A stretch of DNA of 64,000 nt from Longitalea arenae (GTDB taxonomy: Bacteria > Bacteroidota > Bacteroidia > Chitinophagales > Chitinophagaceae). Below the pieces are notes generated by a model. It was not told where the DNA came from and did not search any database. It worked only from the letters and a program-made list of their open reading frames with translations. The position numbers and the translations under genes were made by a program. The first letter of the stretch is position 1. Every line of letters starts with the position of its first letter. The stretch is from the NCBI RefSeq assembly GCF_016924755.1, contig NZ_JAFFJX010000004.1:1-64000 (forward strand), written 5' to 3'. Of this stretch, positions 33,750-42,682 are shown piece by piece.

Positions 33750-33771
33750 ACCCCGGCGGTATCGCCGGGGT
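33750..33771 (-). terminator. Intrinsic terminator of the MBL-like gene
   Basis: A 9-bp stem ACCCCGGCG (33750-33758) with CGCCGGGGT (33763-33771) is followed on the minus strand by seven T. It lies 44 nt past the stop codon and marks the right border of the RiPP region. Confidence 0.9.
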
Positions 33772-33814
33772 ATCTTGTATATGCAGACTTTATGTTTATT
33801 AATATTGTTAGTGC

Positions 33815-34642
33815 TTACCGCACTCTGATGACGCCTTCCGTGATCACAGGAAATTTGGAAAAACTCGCAGAATCATAGCCCGGCAAAATGAATTTCTCGT
33901 CGGCAACCAGCATCTGCATTTTTTGCATCGACTTTACATAGCCGTTGGCATCGAAACTGCTGAAGGTAGGCGCAGGCGTTACAAAACTTGAATTGTAATA
34001 TATCCAGACATTGTCCGATGCGAGCGCCATATTGCCCAGGTCGGTCTTCACCAATGCACACTGCGGTAACACGGGCTGCCTTGCGCCTGGAAACATTTTT
34101 ACACCCGGTATAATTTCCTTGTTATAACCTTCTATCAGCGTTACCCGCCCATTGGTATGGAGCTCTATCAGCTTACGCACTTCCCTGCGGTTGAACTCGC
34201 TGTTCACACCGCCTTTCTGCCAGGCGGTAGTGGTAAAGTAATTGTAATCATCTTTCTGAACCCATACCTGCGCGTTGGGGAATTGATCGGCATTGTTCAC
34301 GTTAGCGAGGTGCTGATAACTTAAAATGATGTCGGTAATATCTTCGTTACGAACGGTCAGCTTTTGTAAAGTAGAATCGGGCCTGAAATCATCGATCATG
34401 TCAAAATCCCTGGCGGAAACAAAACTGTATAAATAACCGGCATCCATCAGAATGCTTTTTCCGTTGCCTCTGACCAGCCACACCATAAAGTCGATACTTA
34501 CACTGTCATTTTCTTTTTTAACGGCCAGTGAGTCGTGGACGAGCGATCCATATTTAATGGCATACACTTCATATGGTGTGGTTTGGGAAAATGCCAGGCA
34601 GGAGAAGAAGAGCCAGGCCAGCATCATGGAAATCTTTTTCAT
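33815..34642 (-). CDS. Metallo-beta-lactamase-fold protein with lost metal ligands
   Basis: The 275-residue secreted protein has a signal peptide (about 1-19, ending AFSQ). The fold is that of AHL-lactonase-like MBL hydrolases: VWLVRGNGKSILMDAG, DITDIILSYQHLANVNNA, GVKMFPGARQPVLPQ, NMALASDNVWIYYN and FILPGYDS. In active enzymes the second motif is THxHxDH, the third ends in PGHTPGH and the last has GHD. Here those histidines are Y, N, R, Q and Y, with only one His left. It is probably a non-metallohydrolase or binding protein. It is monocistronic. Confidence 0.75.
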   Translation of the reverse strand: MKKISMMLAWLFFSCLAFSQTTPYEVYAIKYGSLVHDSLAVKKENDSVSIDFMVWLVRGNGKSILMDAGYLYSFVSARDFDMIDDFRPDSTLQKLTVRNEDITDIILSYQHLANVNNADQFPNAQVWVQKDDYNYFTTTAWQKGGVNSEFNRREVRKLIELHTNGRVTLIEGYNKEIIPGVKMFPGARQPVLPQCALVKTDLGNMALASDNVWIYYNSSFVTPAPTFSSFDANGYVKSMQKMQMLVADEKFILPGYDSASFSKFPVITEGVIRVR

Positions 34643-34735
34643 AGTACTGATTAATTGCTTTTAAAGGGTGGGCACCAATGCCCATTGATGGTTACGGAAA
34701 GCAAATTTAATAAATACACCAATAAGTAAAAAAAG

Positions 34736-34755
34736 AGTCCCGGTATGCCGGGACT
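34736..34755 (-). terminator. Intrinsic terminator of the GH51 gene
   Basis: The 8-bp stem AGTCCCGG/CCGGGACT with a TATG loop is followed on the minus strand by C and a T7 run. Confidence 0.88.
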
Positions 34756-34833
34756 AATGTTACAACTTATATTAAGATAATAAGAGCTCAGGCTTATTTA
34801 TTGTTCTAAGAACGTTTATTTTTTCTCCACATT

Positions 34834-36828
34834 TCATTTTTTACCCATTGACCTGTTTTGAATCCGGATGACAGACAACGAAAATGCAGGCGCCTGGTAT
34901 AAAAACGACTTGCTGATCGTAATATTTGATGTTTTGGGTAGTATATTTTGTGCAGCATCGCACCGGTTTTCTGCCATTGGATCGCCACTTAGGGTAGTAA
35001 CGGTTGCTTTTCCATTCAGCGAACCGAGGCTTCCGAGGTTTATTTTCGCTGGTACAACCACAGAGTCCCTGTTCACTATCTTCAAAATGATATCGCCTGT
35101 TTTACTGTCCTTCACACAAGAAGCTGCAAAAGTTTTAGCGGTATCCGGTACATTGGCGGTAATGATATTTGAATAGTACAGATCCCCTTCATTATTGGCA
35201 AAAAGCTTTTGCACATAGTAATTGATAGTAGGGCATACCTGGGTTCCGGTAAAGTAGATGAGGTTGGGATTCCATTGAGTATGTCCCCGGCGCCCCAGTA
35301 AAGGAGCATAGGAAGAGAACTGTACCACATCTCCGTTCCTTTCGAGTGAGGTCATGTATAAAGCTTCTGCCAATGACGACCGCAGCGTGTTTTTACGGCC
35401 TGCATCATGCGCGGCATACTCGCCTACATATACTTTGGACGCAGCTCGGGAATAGTTATCGTATCGCTTCAGGTTGTTGATAAACCATTCGGGTTTTTCA
35501 TAATAATGTTCATCAACCATATCTACTTTAATTTCATTTGCAAATTGCCAGCCCAGGTCGTAATCTTCGCCCGAATGAAAAGGGCCGGTAGTGCCAATGA
35601 TCGTGATCTCCGGATGTTTGGCATGCACCACATCATAGATCATCCTGAACCGTTCCCTGAAAACCGGGGTGATCTTATCTTCGTTGCCAATGCCTATATA
35701 CTCCAGGTGAAATGGTTCGGGGTGACCCGCAGCGGCGCGTTTAGCCCCCCACGTTGTTGCCGGCGACCCGTTCGCGTATTCTATGAGGTCGAGTATGTCC
35801 TGGATATACGCTTTCATTTCCTCCTGCGTAAATCCTTTTTGTCCGGTGCCGCCAATGCGCCAGGTGCCGCCTGAATTCTGACAACTTACACCGGCGGCTA
35901 CTACCGGCAGCGGTTTAGCGCCGATATCTTCACAAAACTGGAAATACTCAAAATAGCCCAATCCCACTGACTGGTGATAATTCCAGATATTACGCTGGCC
36001 AATGCGTTGTTCAACCGGCCCGATCGTATGCTTCCAATGATAAATATTACCCAATCCATCGCCATGCACCAGGCAGCCACCGGGAAAACGCATGAACTTC
36101 GGTTGCAGGTCGGCAATGGCTTGCGCCAGATCGGCCCTTAAGCCGTTCGGCCTGTTCTTAAATGTCTTTTGCGGAAAAAGGGAGATCATATCCAGCGCCA
36201 GTTTGCCTTTCGTTTTCGCCACGATCACCAGCATGGCGCTGTCATTCGTTTCCGTGGCCGTTATAGTTGCGGTATATTTTTTCCAGTCCTTTGACTGCGT
36301 ACTAAAAGCAGCTTCGTTGGAAAGTTTTCCCTTTCTGCTTTTCAGATAAACAGTGACAGGAATGGCATTATCACTAAGCTGTTTCAGGAAAACGGAAAGA
36401 TCATATTGTTCACCGGCTTTTATAGCAATACCATCAAATCCCGTATTGGTGAGCCCCACGCCTTCCCTACCCTCGTCTTCTACATTAAGCACTGCATAAT
36501 GCGGGTTGTTGGCGTGTATGGGGGCATTTGTTTCAACGGAAATCGTTCCATAACCAAAACCTTCTGTAGTATAGCGCCAGGCGGTTAATGGATGCCATTC
36601 GCGGTTATCACTGGCGGTATATTCAAAGGAACGGTTTTGAATTAATTCGGCATAGAGGCCGCCATCTGCGGCATAGTTGATGTCTTCAAAGAAAATTCCA
36701 AACAGATGGGGGCTGATGGCTTTACTGCCGGCGGGCAGTTTGGGTTTCACTTTCCGGGCTGTTTGGGCCTCTGCATGCATTCCCATACAAACAAAAACAT
36801 ATACAAAAAAGCAGGCAAGTTTTTTCAT
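34834..36828 (-). CDS. GH51 alpha-L-arabinofuranosidase
   Basis: About 664 residues from the ATG at 36828; the longer reading would need a TTG start. A signal peptide ends at HAEAQ. The N-terminal motif SPHLFGIFFEDINYAADGGL and a carbohydrate-binding-like beta domain lead to the (beta/alpha)8 barrel with YIGIGNED (acid/base Glu) and VDEHYYEKPEW (nucleophile Glu). A C-terminal beta-sandwich follows. The enzyme removes arabinofuranose from plant polysaccharides such as arabinan or arabinoxylan, in the periplasm or outside. It has no T9SS tail. It is preceded by a heptamer array. Confidence 0.92.
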   Translation of the reverse strand: MKKLACFFVYVFVCMGMHAEAQTARKVKPKLPAGSKAISPHLFGIFFEDINYAADGGLYAELIQNRSFEYTASDNREWHPLTAWRYTTEGFGYGTISVETNAPIHANNPHYAVLNVEDEGREGVGLTNTGFDGIAIKAGEQYDLSVFLKQLSDNAIPVTVYLKSRKGKLSNEAAFSTQSKDWKKYTATITATETNDSAMLVIVAKTKGKLALDMISLFPQKTFKNRPNGLRADLAQAIADLQPKFMRFPGGCLVHGDGLGNIYHWKHTIGPVEQRIGQRNIWNYHQSVGLGYFEYFQFCEDIGAKPLPVVAAGVSCQNSGGTWRIGGTGQKGFTQEEMKAYIQDILDLIEYANGSPATTWGAKRAAAGHPEPFHLEYIGIGNEDKITPVFRERFRMIYDVVHAKHPEITIIGTTGPFHSGEDYDLGWQFANEIKVDMVDEHYYEKPEWFINNLKRYDNYSRAASKVYVGEYAAHDAGRKNTLRSSLAEALYMTSLERNGDVVQFSSYAPLLGRRGHTQWNPNLIYFTGTQVCPTINYYVQKLFANNEGDLYYSNIITANVPDTAKTFAASCVKDSKTGDIILKIVNRDSVVVPAKINLGSLGSLNGKATVTTLSGDPMAENRCDAAQNILPKTSNITISKSFLYQAPAFSLSVIRIQNRSMGKK

Positions 36829-36905
36829 ACGCAGCAATGTTGGTTATAAACGTAAATTAGACACTAAATGTACGAAATATTCACAGTTCCAAACTCACAG
36901 TCTAA

Positions 36906-37034
36906 GTTCACAGTTCAAAGTTCACAGTTCCTAGTTCTTAGTGACGCTGCACGAATAACATATGGCATAAGCAAAAAGGTGAGCTCCCCTGAAGGAACCC
37001 ACCTTTATACTCTATAAACTTGTGAACCGTGAAC
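36906..37034. repeat. Heptamer arrays flanking the M16 gene terminator
   Basis: Five phased 7-mers, GTTCACA, GTTCAAA, GTTCACA, GTTCCTA, GTTCTTA, fill 36906-36940. Opposite-oriented TGTGAAC and CGTGAAC fill 37021-37034 and touch the stop codon of the M16 protease gene. The terminator hairpin lies between them. Confidence 0.8.
36975..37006 (-). terminator. Intrinsic terminator of the M16 protease gene
   Basis: A 13-bp stem (36975-36987 with 36994-37006, two G-T pairs) is followed on the minus strand by a T-run. It is embedded between the two heptamer arrays. Confidence 0.85.
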
Positions 37035-39974
37035 TTAATATCCAAAAAGCTCCTCTAAGGTCAGGGTCTTTACTTCTCCAATTGCTTTCAAATCATCAAC
37101 CTTGATCTTCTTATCAGATGCCACTACACAATAGGTATAAGGCTTGCCACTGATCTGCTCTTTATGCATTTTCTGCACATCCTGAATAGTCAGCGAAGAC
37201 AGGGATGCATATTCTTCTTTCCGGAAATCGCCTTTCCAGCCTTTTTGCTGGGCCGACAAATACGAAGCAATAATGCCCTCCTTGGTGATGCGTTGGGTTT
37301 CCAGGTCTTTTTTAAATCCTGTTCTGGCCAGCTCAAAACGCTGTTCCGAAACAGGCAGCTCCGTCAATAATTCATTCATGCCTTTGATCGCTTCATTCAT
37401 TTTATCGGCCTGGCAACCTACATAGGCCACCATATAGAAGGGATATTCCTTGCGGGCAGGTGTATTATAAAAAGCATATGTTGAATAGGCCAGTGCTTTG
37501 GATTCCCTGATCGTTTGAAAGACCACAGAGCCCATGCCGCCGCCGAAATAATTATTGAATACGTTCACCACCGCTTCTTTAGTGGCATCATAAGCCACAT
37601 CGTTTCTAACCCAGGCAATTTCACTTTGCACCATGTCGTAGTTCGTAAACAATAATTGATTGGCAGTTTGAACGGCCGGCGCAAAATTTACCCGTTCAGG
37701 ATAATTGGTAAAGGCAGCCGGTACCGCATGCAGTTTTGCAATGGATGTTTTGAAAGCCGCATCTGTTTGCGGACCATAATACATAATGCGGTGTTTATAC
37801 TGCATCAGGCTGTGTAAGACCTGTACGAGGTCAGCCGCTTTCAACTGTTGGATCTCGGCATCCGTAAGCCCTGTATTGAATGGGTTCTTTGCACCATACC
37901 GTGCATAGGAAACCAGCCCCTGCATAATGCTTTGTTTGTCGGCCTTGGCATTCGCGCGGGCTTTCATCAGCCTCGATTTCAATGCTGTCAATGCGGCTTC
38001 ATCGGCTTTGCAATTGGCAAGGATCTCTTCAAACAAACCAACCGCTTTATCGAAATTCTCCTGCAGACCATTAATGGTCACCGTAGTCATTTCATTGGTG
38101 GTATTGATATTGAAGTTACAGGCGATATTGTAAAACAATTTGCTGATCTGTTCAGCTGAATATTTATCCGTGCTTAAGAACTGGAGGTATTGGGCAGCCA
38201 GTGGCAGCAGTTTATTATTCCAGGTGCCCATGTCGAACTGATAGTACAGGGAGAACAGCTCGTTGCTTTTATTCTGTACATATAATACATCGGCAATACC
38301 GGATTTGGAAAGTGTGATATCTTTATCATAGTCGAGCCACAGGGGTTGAATATCCGATACCGCGATCGCTTCCATCTTTTTCAGAAAGCCAGAAGATTTG
38401 CCAGCATTGGTCTCTATGGGCGTAATGGCCGGCTTTTCGACCTTTACGATATTTTTGTCCTCCCCTTTTCTTTTATAGATCAGCACATAATTATTATCGT
38501 TCAGGTATTTATTTGCCGTAGTGACCAGTTCGGCCTTTGTAACCTTTGCCATATCATCGAGGTAGCTTACATCTTTATCCCACAATGTGCAACGGTTCTT
38601 GATAAAGGCATCCATCAGTTGTTGTGCGCAATGGGTACTGTTGTCAAGCCTTTGCAGAAGGGATAATTTGGTATTGGCCACAATGGCTTTGATCATCCCT
38701 TCCTCAAACTCTCCTTTCTTCAATAATGCCAGTTGTTCCATCAGCAGGCCTTTTACTTCTTCCAGTTGCTGGCCTTGTTTAGGGGTGCCTATCAACATGA
38801 ATATGCCATAATCTTTATACTGTTGCAAACCGGCCTGTGTCATTTGCGCCTTTTGCTGTTTGTTCAGGTTCAGGTCGAACAAACCGGCTTTTCCATTTGA
38901 CAGGATAGACGAAGCCAGGTCAAGCACCATCGCTTCGTGGGCGCTGGCAGCGGGTGTACGAAAACAAATGCGCATGTTCTCGGCAGAGGGTCCGAAGATC
39001 TCTTTCACGATCGGTGCTGTAATCGGTTTCTCAGGCGCAGATTTATACTCCTGCACCGGTTTTGGTTGCATATAGGAAAATGCCTGATCCACTTTTTTGA
39101 TCATCAGATCCGGATCAAAATCGCCCGACAGGATAATACCCATGTTGTTGGGTACATAATATTTATTGTAGTAGTTCCTGATAGCAATCAGGGAAGGATT
39201 CTTTAAATGTTCAACGGTACCGATGGTTGTTTGCTGTCCATAGTTATGCGTGGGAAACAATCCGGCCATCATGGCTTCCTGTACTTTGGCAGCATCATTA
39301 TCGAGCCAGCGGTTCTTTTCTTCATATACCGCTTCCAGCTCGGTATGGAACAATCGTAACACCGGTTGCCGGAAACGTTCGGCCTGAATAGTCAGGAATT
39401 TATCAACGGCATTGGCGGGAATGTCTTCCTCATACACCGTTTCTTCCACCCAGGTATGCGCATTGGTCTTTTGGGAACCGATATTATTCATCATTTTATC
39501 GTACTCATTGGCGATGGCAAAACGGGAAGCGATACCGGAAATGCTGTCTATTTGTTTATAGATCGCTTTACGGGCAGCGGCGTCTTTGGTAGCGCCATAT
39601 TGCTCGTACAAAGCATCGATCTTATCTAAATAGGGCTTTTCTTTTGCCCAGTCGAGCGTACCATATTTATTGGTGCCCTTGAATAACAGGTGTTCGAGAT
39701 AATGGGCCAGGCCGGTATGGTCTTTGGGATCGTTATTGCTGCCGGCGCGTACCGCCATGCGGTATACAATGCGCGGTTCTTTGTGATTAACAGTCAGAAT
39801 AACAGTCATCCCGTTCTTAAGGGTATAGAACCTGGTCTGAATAGGATCGTTGGTTACATATTTATACGTGTAACCGCCAGCGGATGCCTGTTTCCACTGA
39901 TATTTGTTTTGGGCAATACTTTGGCAGGCTGCCGAAAGGAGCAGTAATAGTGCAAAAACCTTGTTGAATTGCAT
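37035..39974 (-). CDS. M16 family zinc protease (insulinase/pitrilysin type)
   Basis: About 979 residues from the ATG at 39974, which gives a clean signal peptide (MQFNKVFALLLLLSAACQSI). The N-terminal lobe has the inverted zinc motif H91-YLE-H95 (HYLEHLLFKGTNKYG), with AVYEEKNRWLD as the likely distal Glu region. Two M16 halves follow, the second without the motif, forming the usual clam-shell. It degrades peptides in the periplasm or at the outer membrane. It is monocistronic with a terminator set between repeat arrays. Confidence 0.92.
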   Translation of the reverse strand: MQFNKVFALLLLLSAACQSIAQNKYQWKQASAGGYTYKYVTNDPIQTRFYTLKNGMTVILTVNHKEPRIVYRMAVRAGSNNDPKDHTGLAHYLEHLLFKGTNKYGTLDWAKEKPYLDKIDALYEQYGATKDAAARKAIYKQIDSISGIASRFAIANEYDKMMNNIGSQKTNAHTWVEETVYEEDIPANAVDKFLTIQAERFRQPVLRLFHTELEAVYEEKNRWLDNDAAKVQEAMMAGLFPTHNYGQQTTIGTVEHLKNPSLIAIRNYYNKYYVPNNMGIILSGDFDPDLMIKKVDQAFSYMQPKPVQEYKSAPEKPITAPIVKEIFGPSAENMRICFRTPAASAHEAMVLDLASSILSNGKAGLFDLNLNKQQKAQMTQAGLQQYKDYGIFMLIGTPKQGQQLEEVKGLLMEQLALLKKGEFEEGMIKAIVANTKLSLLQRLDNSTHCAQQLMDAFIKNRCTLWDKDVSYLDDMAKVTKAELVTTANKYLNDNNYVLIYKRKGEDKNIVKVEKPAITPIETNAGKSSGFLKKMEAIAVSDIQPLWLDYDKDITLSKSGIADVLYVQNKSNELFSLYYQFDMGTWNNKLLPLAAQYLQFLSTDKYSAEQISKLFYNIACNFNINTTNEMTTVTINGLQENFDKAVGLFEEILANCKADEAALTALKSRLMKARANAKADKQSIMQGLVSYARYGAKNPFNTGLTDAEIQQLKAADLVQVLHSLMQYKHRIMYYGPQTDAAFKTSIAKLHAVPAAFTNYPERVNFAPAVQTANQLLFTNYDMVQSEIAWVRNDVAYDATKEAVVNVFNNYFGGGMGSVVFQTIRESKALAYSTYAFYNTPARKEYPFYMVAYVGCQADKMNEAIKGMNELLTELPVSEQRFELARTGFKKDLETQRITKEGIIASYLSAQQKGWKGDFRKEEYASLSSLTIQDVQKMHKEQISGKPYTYCVVASDKKIKVDDLKAIGEVKTLTLEELFGY

Positions 39975-40238
39975 AATGATACGTTGGTTTACTTCTTGAG
40001 TTATACTGAAAAGGGGCATGATCATGTAGTAAAACAGGCCTCAGGTCAGCAGAATAAACAATAATATTAAATACCTTTTATAAAGACGCACCAGCGGCGG
40101 CAAAGTATCCCCCGCGGGGAAAACTTTTTTGTATGAATCTGTATAACTGGTTAATATCAGAGACGAACGGTCACTGCCAGGAACAAAAGCCAAAAACAGA
40201 GATCAATCAGCCGGTCTGAAGCAAGTTTTTGATCCTGG

Positions 40239-40586
40239 TCATTTTTTTACAATAAAGAGCAGCAGGATCAGGATAGCTTCTACAATCGCATCGCCGAGAT
40301 AAACGGGTAATATAACATCCTGGTAAACGTAATACACATCAATTATGCCGAAGCTGAAAGCGGATAAGATAGCCAGTAGCCTGGCAGGTGATTCTCTCAG
40401 ACTGTAGATCAGATAAATGCCGATAGTGGCGGCCAGGCAACCTACCATTTTCACCAGCCAGATATCTGTTTTATCACCTGTAACGGCCAGGAATGAGGGC
40501 AGATGCAGCAAAGGCCACAAGCCGGTAAGAATGTAGTACACGCCTTGAAACAGAAGGATCCTTTTCATCCAGGTGAATGGCTTCAT
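40239..40586 (-). CDS. Small four-helix membrane protein
   Basis: The 115-residue protein has about four membrane segments (ILLFQGVYYILTGLWPLL, MVGCLAATIGIYLIYSL, LLAILSAFSFGIIDVYYVY, AIVEAILILLLFIV). I do not recognise a named family. It lies 14 nt after the DUF488 gene on the same strand, so they are probably co-transcribed. Confidence 0.75.
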   Translation of the reverse strand: MKPFTWMKRILLFQGVYYILTGLWPLLHLPSFLAVTGDKTDIWLVKMVGCLAATIGIYLIYSLRESPARLLAILSAFSFGIIDVYYVYQDVILPVYLGDAIVEAILILLLFIVKK

Positions 40587-40600
40587 GATGGGATAGTTTA

Positions 40601-41119
40601 TTACTTACTGAATAGATCATCCGGCGGGAACCCCTTGTAAAGTTCACTCATCACCGTTGCCTGATCTTTTATGCTGCCGCTTTCGTCTATATGATGTACG
40701 TTAATAAGATCGTTAGCCAAATAGCGGCCGATCAGTCGCGCCCGGTGGCATTCACCGGGTTTACTTTCGCTACACATGATGGCCAGCCTGATATTTTTAT
40801 TGTAAGCTGTTTTCAGGCGGTTTATACCCTTTTTAAAGAAGTCTTTTTCTTTCACTTTTTCGTAATCAATTTTTCCGTGACTGTAACAGCTTGCATCTTT
40901 TGGCCGGCCCCCCAATTCATCGCCCATAAAAACATAGGTGATGGCATGCTCCTCTAAAAAGCGCTTCAATGCATTCTGGTTGTACTGCGGATTGAACCTC
41001 GAAAAGGGTTGAGAACGAACATCCACCAGATATTCAATGCCATACTCTTTCAGCAGGGCAAGAAAATCATCCGATTTCCGCCTGCCATGGCCAATAGTAT
41101 ATAGCGGCATCTTCTCCAT
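40601..41119 (-). CDS. DUF488 domain-containing protein
   Basis: The 172-residue cytoplasmic protein begins LYTIGHGRRKSDDFLALL, followed by YLVDVRSQPFSRFNPQYNQ and LAIMCSESKPGECHRARLIG, the signature segments of DUF488. The CSE-x-CHR motif is the conserved core of the family. Function is not established. A set of three hairpins ending in a T7 run lies directly upstream on the same strand. Confidence 0.88.
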   Translation of the reverse strand: MEKMPLYTIGHGRRKSDDFLALLKEYGIEYLVDVRSQPFSRFNPQYNQNALKRFLEEHAITYVFMGDELGGRPKDASCYSHGKIDYEKVKEKDFFKKGINRLKTAYNKNIRLAIMCSESKPGECHRARLIGRYLANDLINVHHIDESGSIKDQATVMSELYKGFPPDDLFSK

Positions 41120-41135
41120 GTTACTTAATGACCAT

Positions 41136-41254
41136 AAAAAAACGTGCCCTGCACGTAACGATATTTCTGGCAGAATGGAATACCCGACCTCTAAACGGGT
41201 GCGTCTTTCTGCTTAACTTCCTACCGCAGCCGGAACTATTGGCCCCGGCTCTGC
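41136..41254 (-). ncRNA. Candidate structured RNA or leader upstream of DUF488
   Basis: On the minus strand three hairpins follow each other. The first is AGCCGG/CCGGCT (41250-41245 with 41233-41228). The second is GCAGAA/TTCTGC (41212-41207 with 41175-41170) enclosing ACCCG/CGGGT. The last is ACGTGC/GCACGT (41156-41151 with 41147-41142), followed at once by seven T (41142-41136). The end looks like an intrinsic terminator placed before the DUF488 gene, so this could be an attenuating leader or a separate small RNA. No known riboswitch class is recognised. Confidence 0.4.
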
Positions 41255-41377
41255 ATAAACAGGAAAGGCATCGGTTAAAATGTAAAAAAATCACCCTCAT
41301 AAACAGCATGAATCGTTGAAGAAGTTATCTTAGTGCCTGCAGAAATCAAATAAGCTTCATTCATACAAATTTCAATC

Positions 41378-42610
41378 ATGAAGATCTATTGCGTACTGGC
41401 ATTGCTTCTTGCTCTGATGGTAAGATCTGAACCGGGAGCTTTCCAGAATGAGCCACCCGCTTCCGGTTCACCTGTGACCACTTCACCCATTATCCCGGGC
41501 GCCGATCAAACTGAAAAATACATTCACCTGCTCACGAACAAAAGAGTTGGGATCCTGGCCAATCCTACCAGTATCATTGGGAACAAACACGTAGTAGACA
41601 GCCTCATAAACCGGGGTGTCAAATTTGTAAAAGCCTTCGGCCCCGAACATGGCTTCAGGGGTAAGGCCAGTGCCGGCGTAAAAGTAACCGATGAAACCGA
41701 TGCTGCAACCGGCATTCCCATTATTTCCTTATATGGCAAAAAAAGAAAACCTACGGCAGAGGACCTGGCTGATGTTGATATCATGATCTATGATATTCAG
41801 GACGTAGGTTGCCGGTTCTATACCTACATAAATATCCTGCGCGATGTGATGGAAGCCTGTGCCGAGAACAATAAAGAATTATTGATCCTCGACCGGCCCA
41901 ATCCCAATGGCTACCTTGTAGATGGCCCTATTCTCGATATGAATTACAAATCGGGGATCGGACAATTTCCTATTCCGATCGCCCATGGGATGACCGTAGG
42001 CGAATTCGCCAAAATGATCAATGGCGAAGGGTGGTTGCCCAATAAAATGACCTGTAAGATCACCGTTATCCCGGTTCAGAATTACAACCATGACATGGAA
42101 TATGTATTACCGGTAAAACCTTCGCCCAATTTAAATACGCAGCAAAGCATCATGCTGTATCCTTCCACCTGCCTCTTTGAGGGCATTGCCCTTAACCATG
42201 GCCGCGGTACCCAGTTCCCGTTCACCGTACTGGGCGCCCCGGCATTAAAAGGCAAATACAGCTTCTCTTATACGCCGGTAAGCATTCCGGGCATGGCCGA
42301 AACACCGCTGTATATGAATGAAGTTTGTTACGGGTTAGACCTGCGCAATTATGATGTATCGAAGCTGCGCAAAAGCAGAAGGATCAATATCGAATGGGTG
42401 ATTGAATTATATAAAGCCTACCCCGACAAACAACGCTTTTTTGACCGCAGCATCAGCAAACAGATCGGGAATATCGACTTCCTGGCCGGCACGCCGGAAT
42501 TCAAAAAACAGATCATAGCTGGCAAAACCGTAAAACAGATCCAGGCTTCCTGGGAACCCGGCCTTTCTCAATATAAAAAAATGCGCAAGAAGTACCTGTT
42601 GTACCCATAA
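41378..42610 (+). CDS. NamZ-like (DUF1343) exo-beta-N-acetylmuramidase
   Basis: The 410-residue protein has a signal peptide (about 1-18) and the DUF1343 core: RVGILANPTSIIG, KAFGPEHGFRGKASAGVKV, DIMIYDIQDVGCRFYTYIN and LLILDRPNPNG. These match the NamZ/GH171 family, which releases terminal MurNAc from peptidoglycan fragments. It probably acts in the periplasm in wall recycling or in digesting other bacteria. It stands alone, with no muropeptide genes beside it. Confidence 0.85.
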   Translation: MKIYCVLALLLALMVRSEPGAFQNEPPASGSPVTTSPIIPGADQTEKYIHLLTNKRVGILANPTSIIGNKHVVDSLINRGVKFVKAFGPEHGFRGKASAGVKVTDETDAATGIPIISLYGKKRKPTAEDLADVDIMIYDIQDVGCRFYTYINILRDVMEACAENNKELLILDRPNPNGYLVDGPILDMNYKSGIGQFPIPIAHGMTVGEFAKMINGEGWLPNKMTCKITVIPVQNYNHDMEYVLPVKPSPNLNTQQSIMLYPSTCLFEGIALNHGRGTQFPFTVLGAPALKGKYSFSYTPVSIPGMAETPLYMNEVCYGLDLRNYDVSKLRKSRRINIEWVIELYKAYPDKQRFFDRSISKQIGNIDFLAGTPEFKKQIIAGKTVKQIQASWEPGLSQYKKMRKKYLLYP

Positions 42611-42661
42611 AAGCAGGTATTCTTGAAAATGGAGTTTTGGGAATGTAAAAAGCTGAAATAA

Positions 42662-42682
42662 GAAGTAGGAACTCACTACTTC
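42662..42682 (-). terminator. Possible terminator of the RibD-type reductase gene
   Basis: GAAGTAG (42662-42668) with CTACTTC (42676-42682) is a 7-bp stem overlapping the stop codon. On the minus strand TTATTTC follows, a weak T-tract. Confidence 0.4.

Noticed and set aside
40101-40130. Terminator at the CCCCGCGGGG palindrome upstream of the M16 gene
   Set aside because: The palindrome has no usable loop, and the T-run begins five nucleotides later after AAAAC; not a proper intrinsic terminator.
41121-41309. 62-codon ORF upstream of DUF488 as a gene
   Set aside because: It overlaps the three-hairpin RNA-like structure and has no recognisable protein features.
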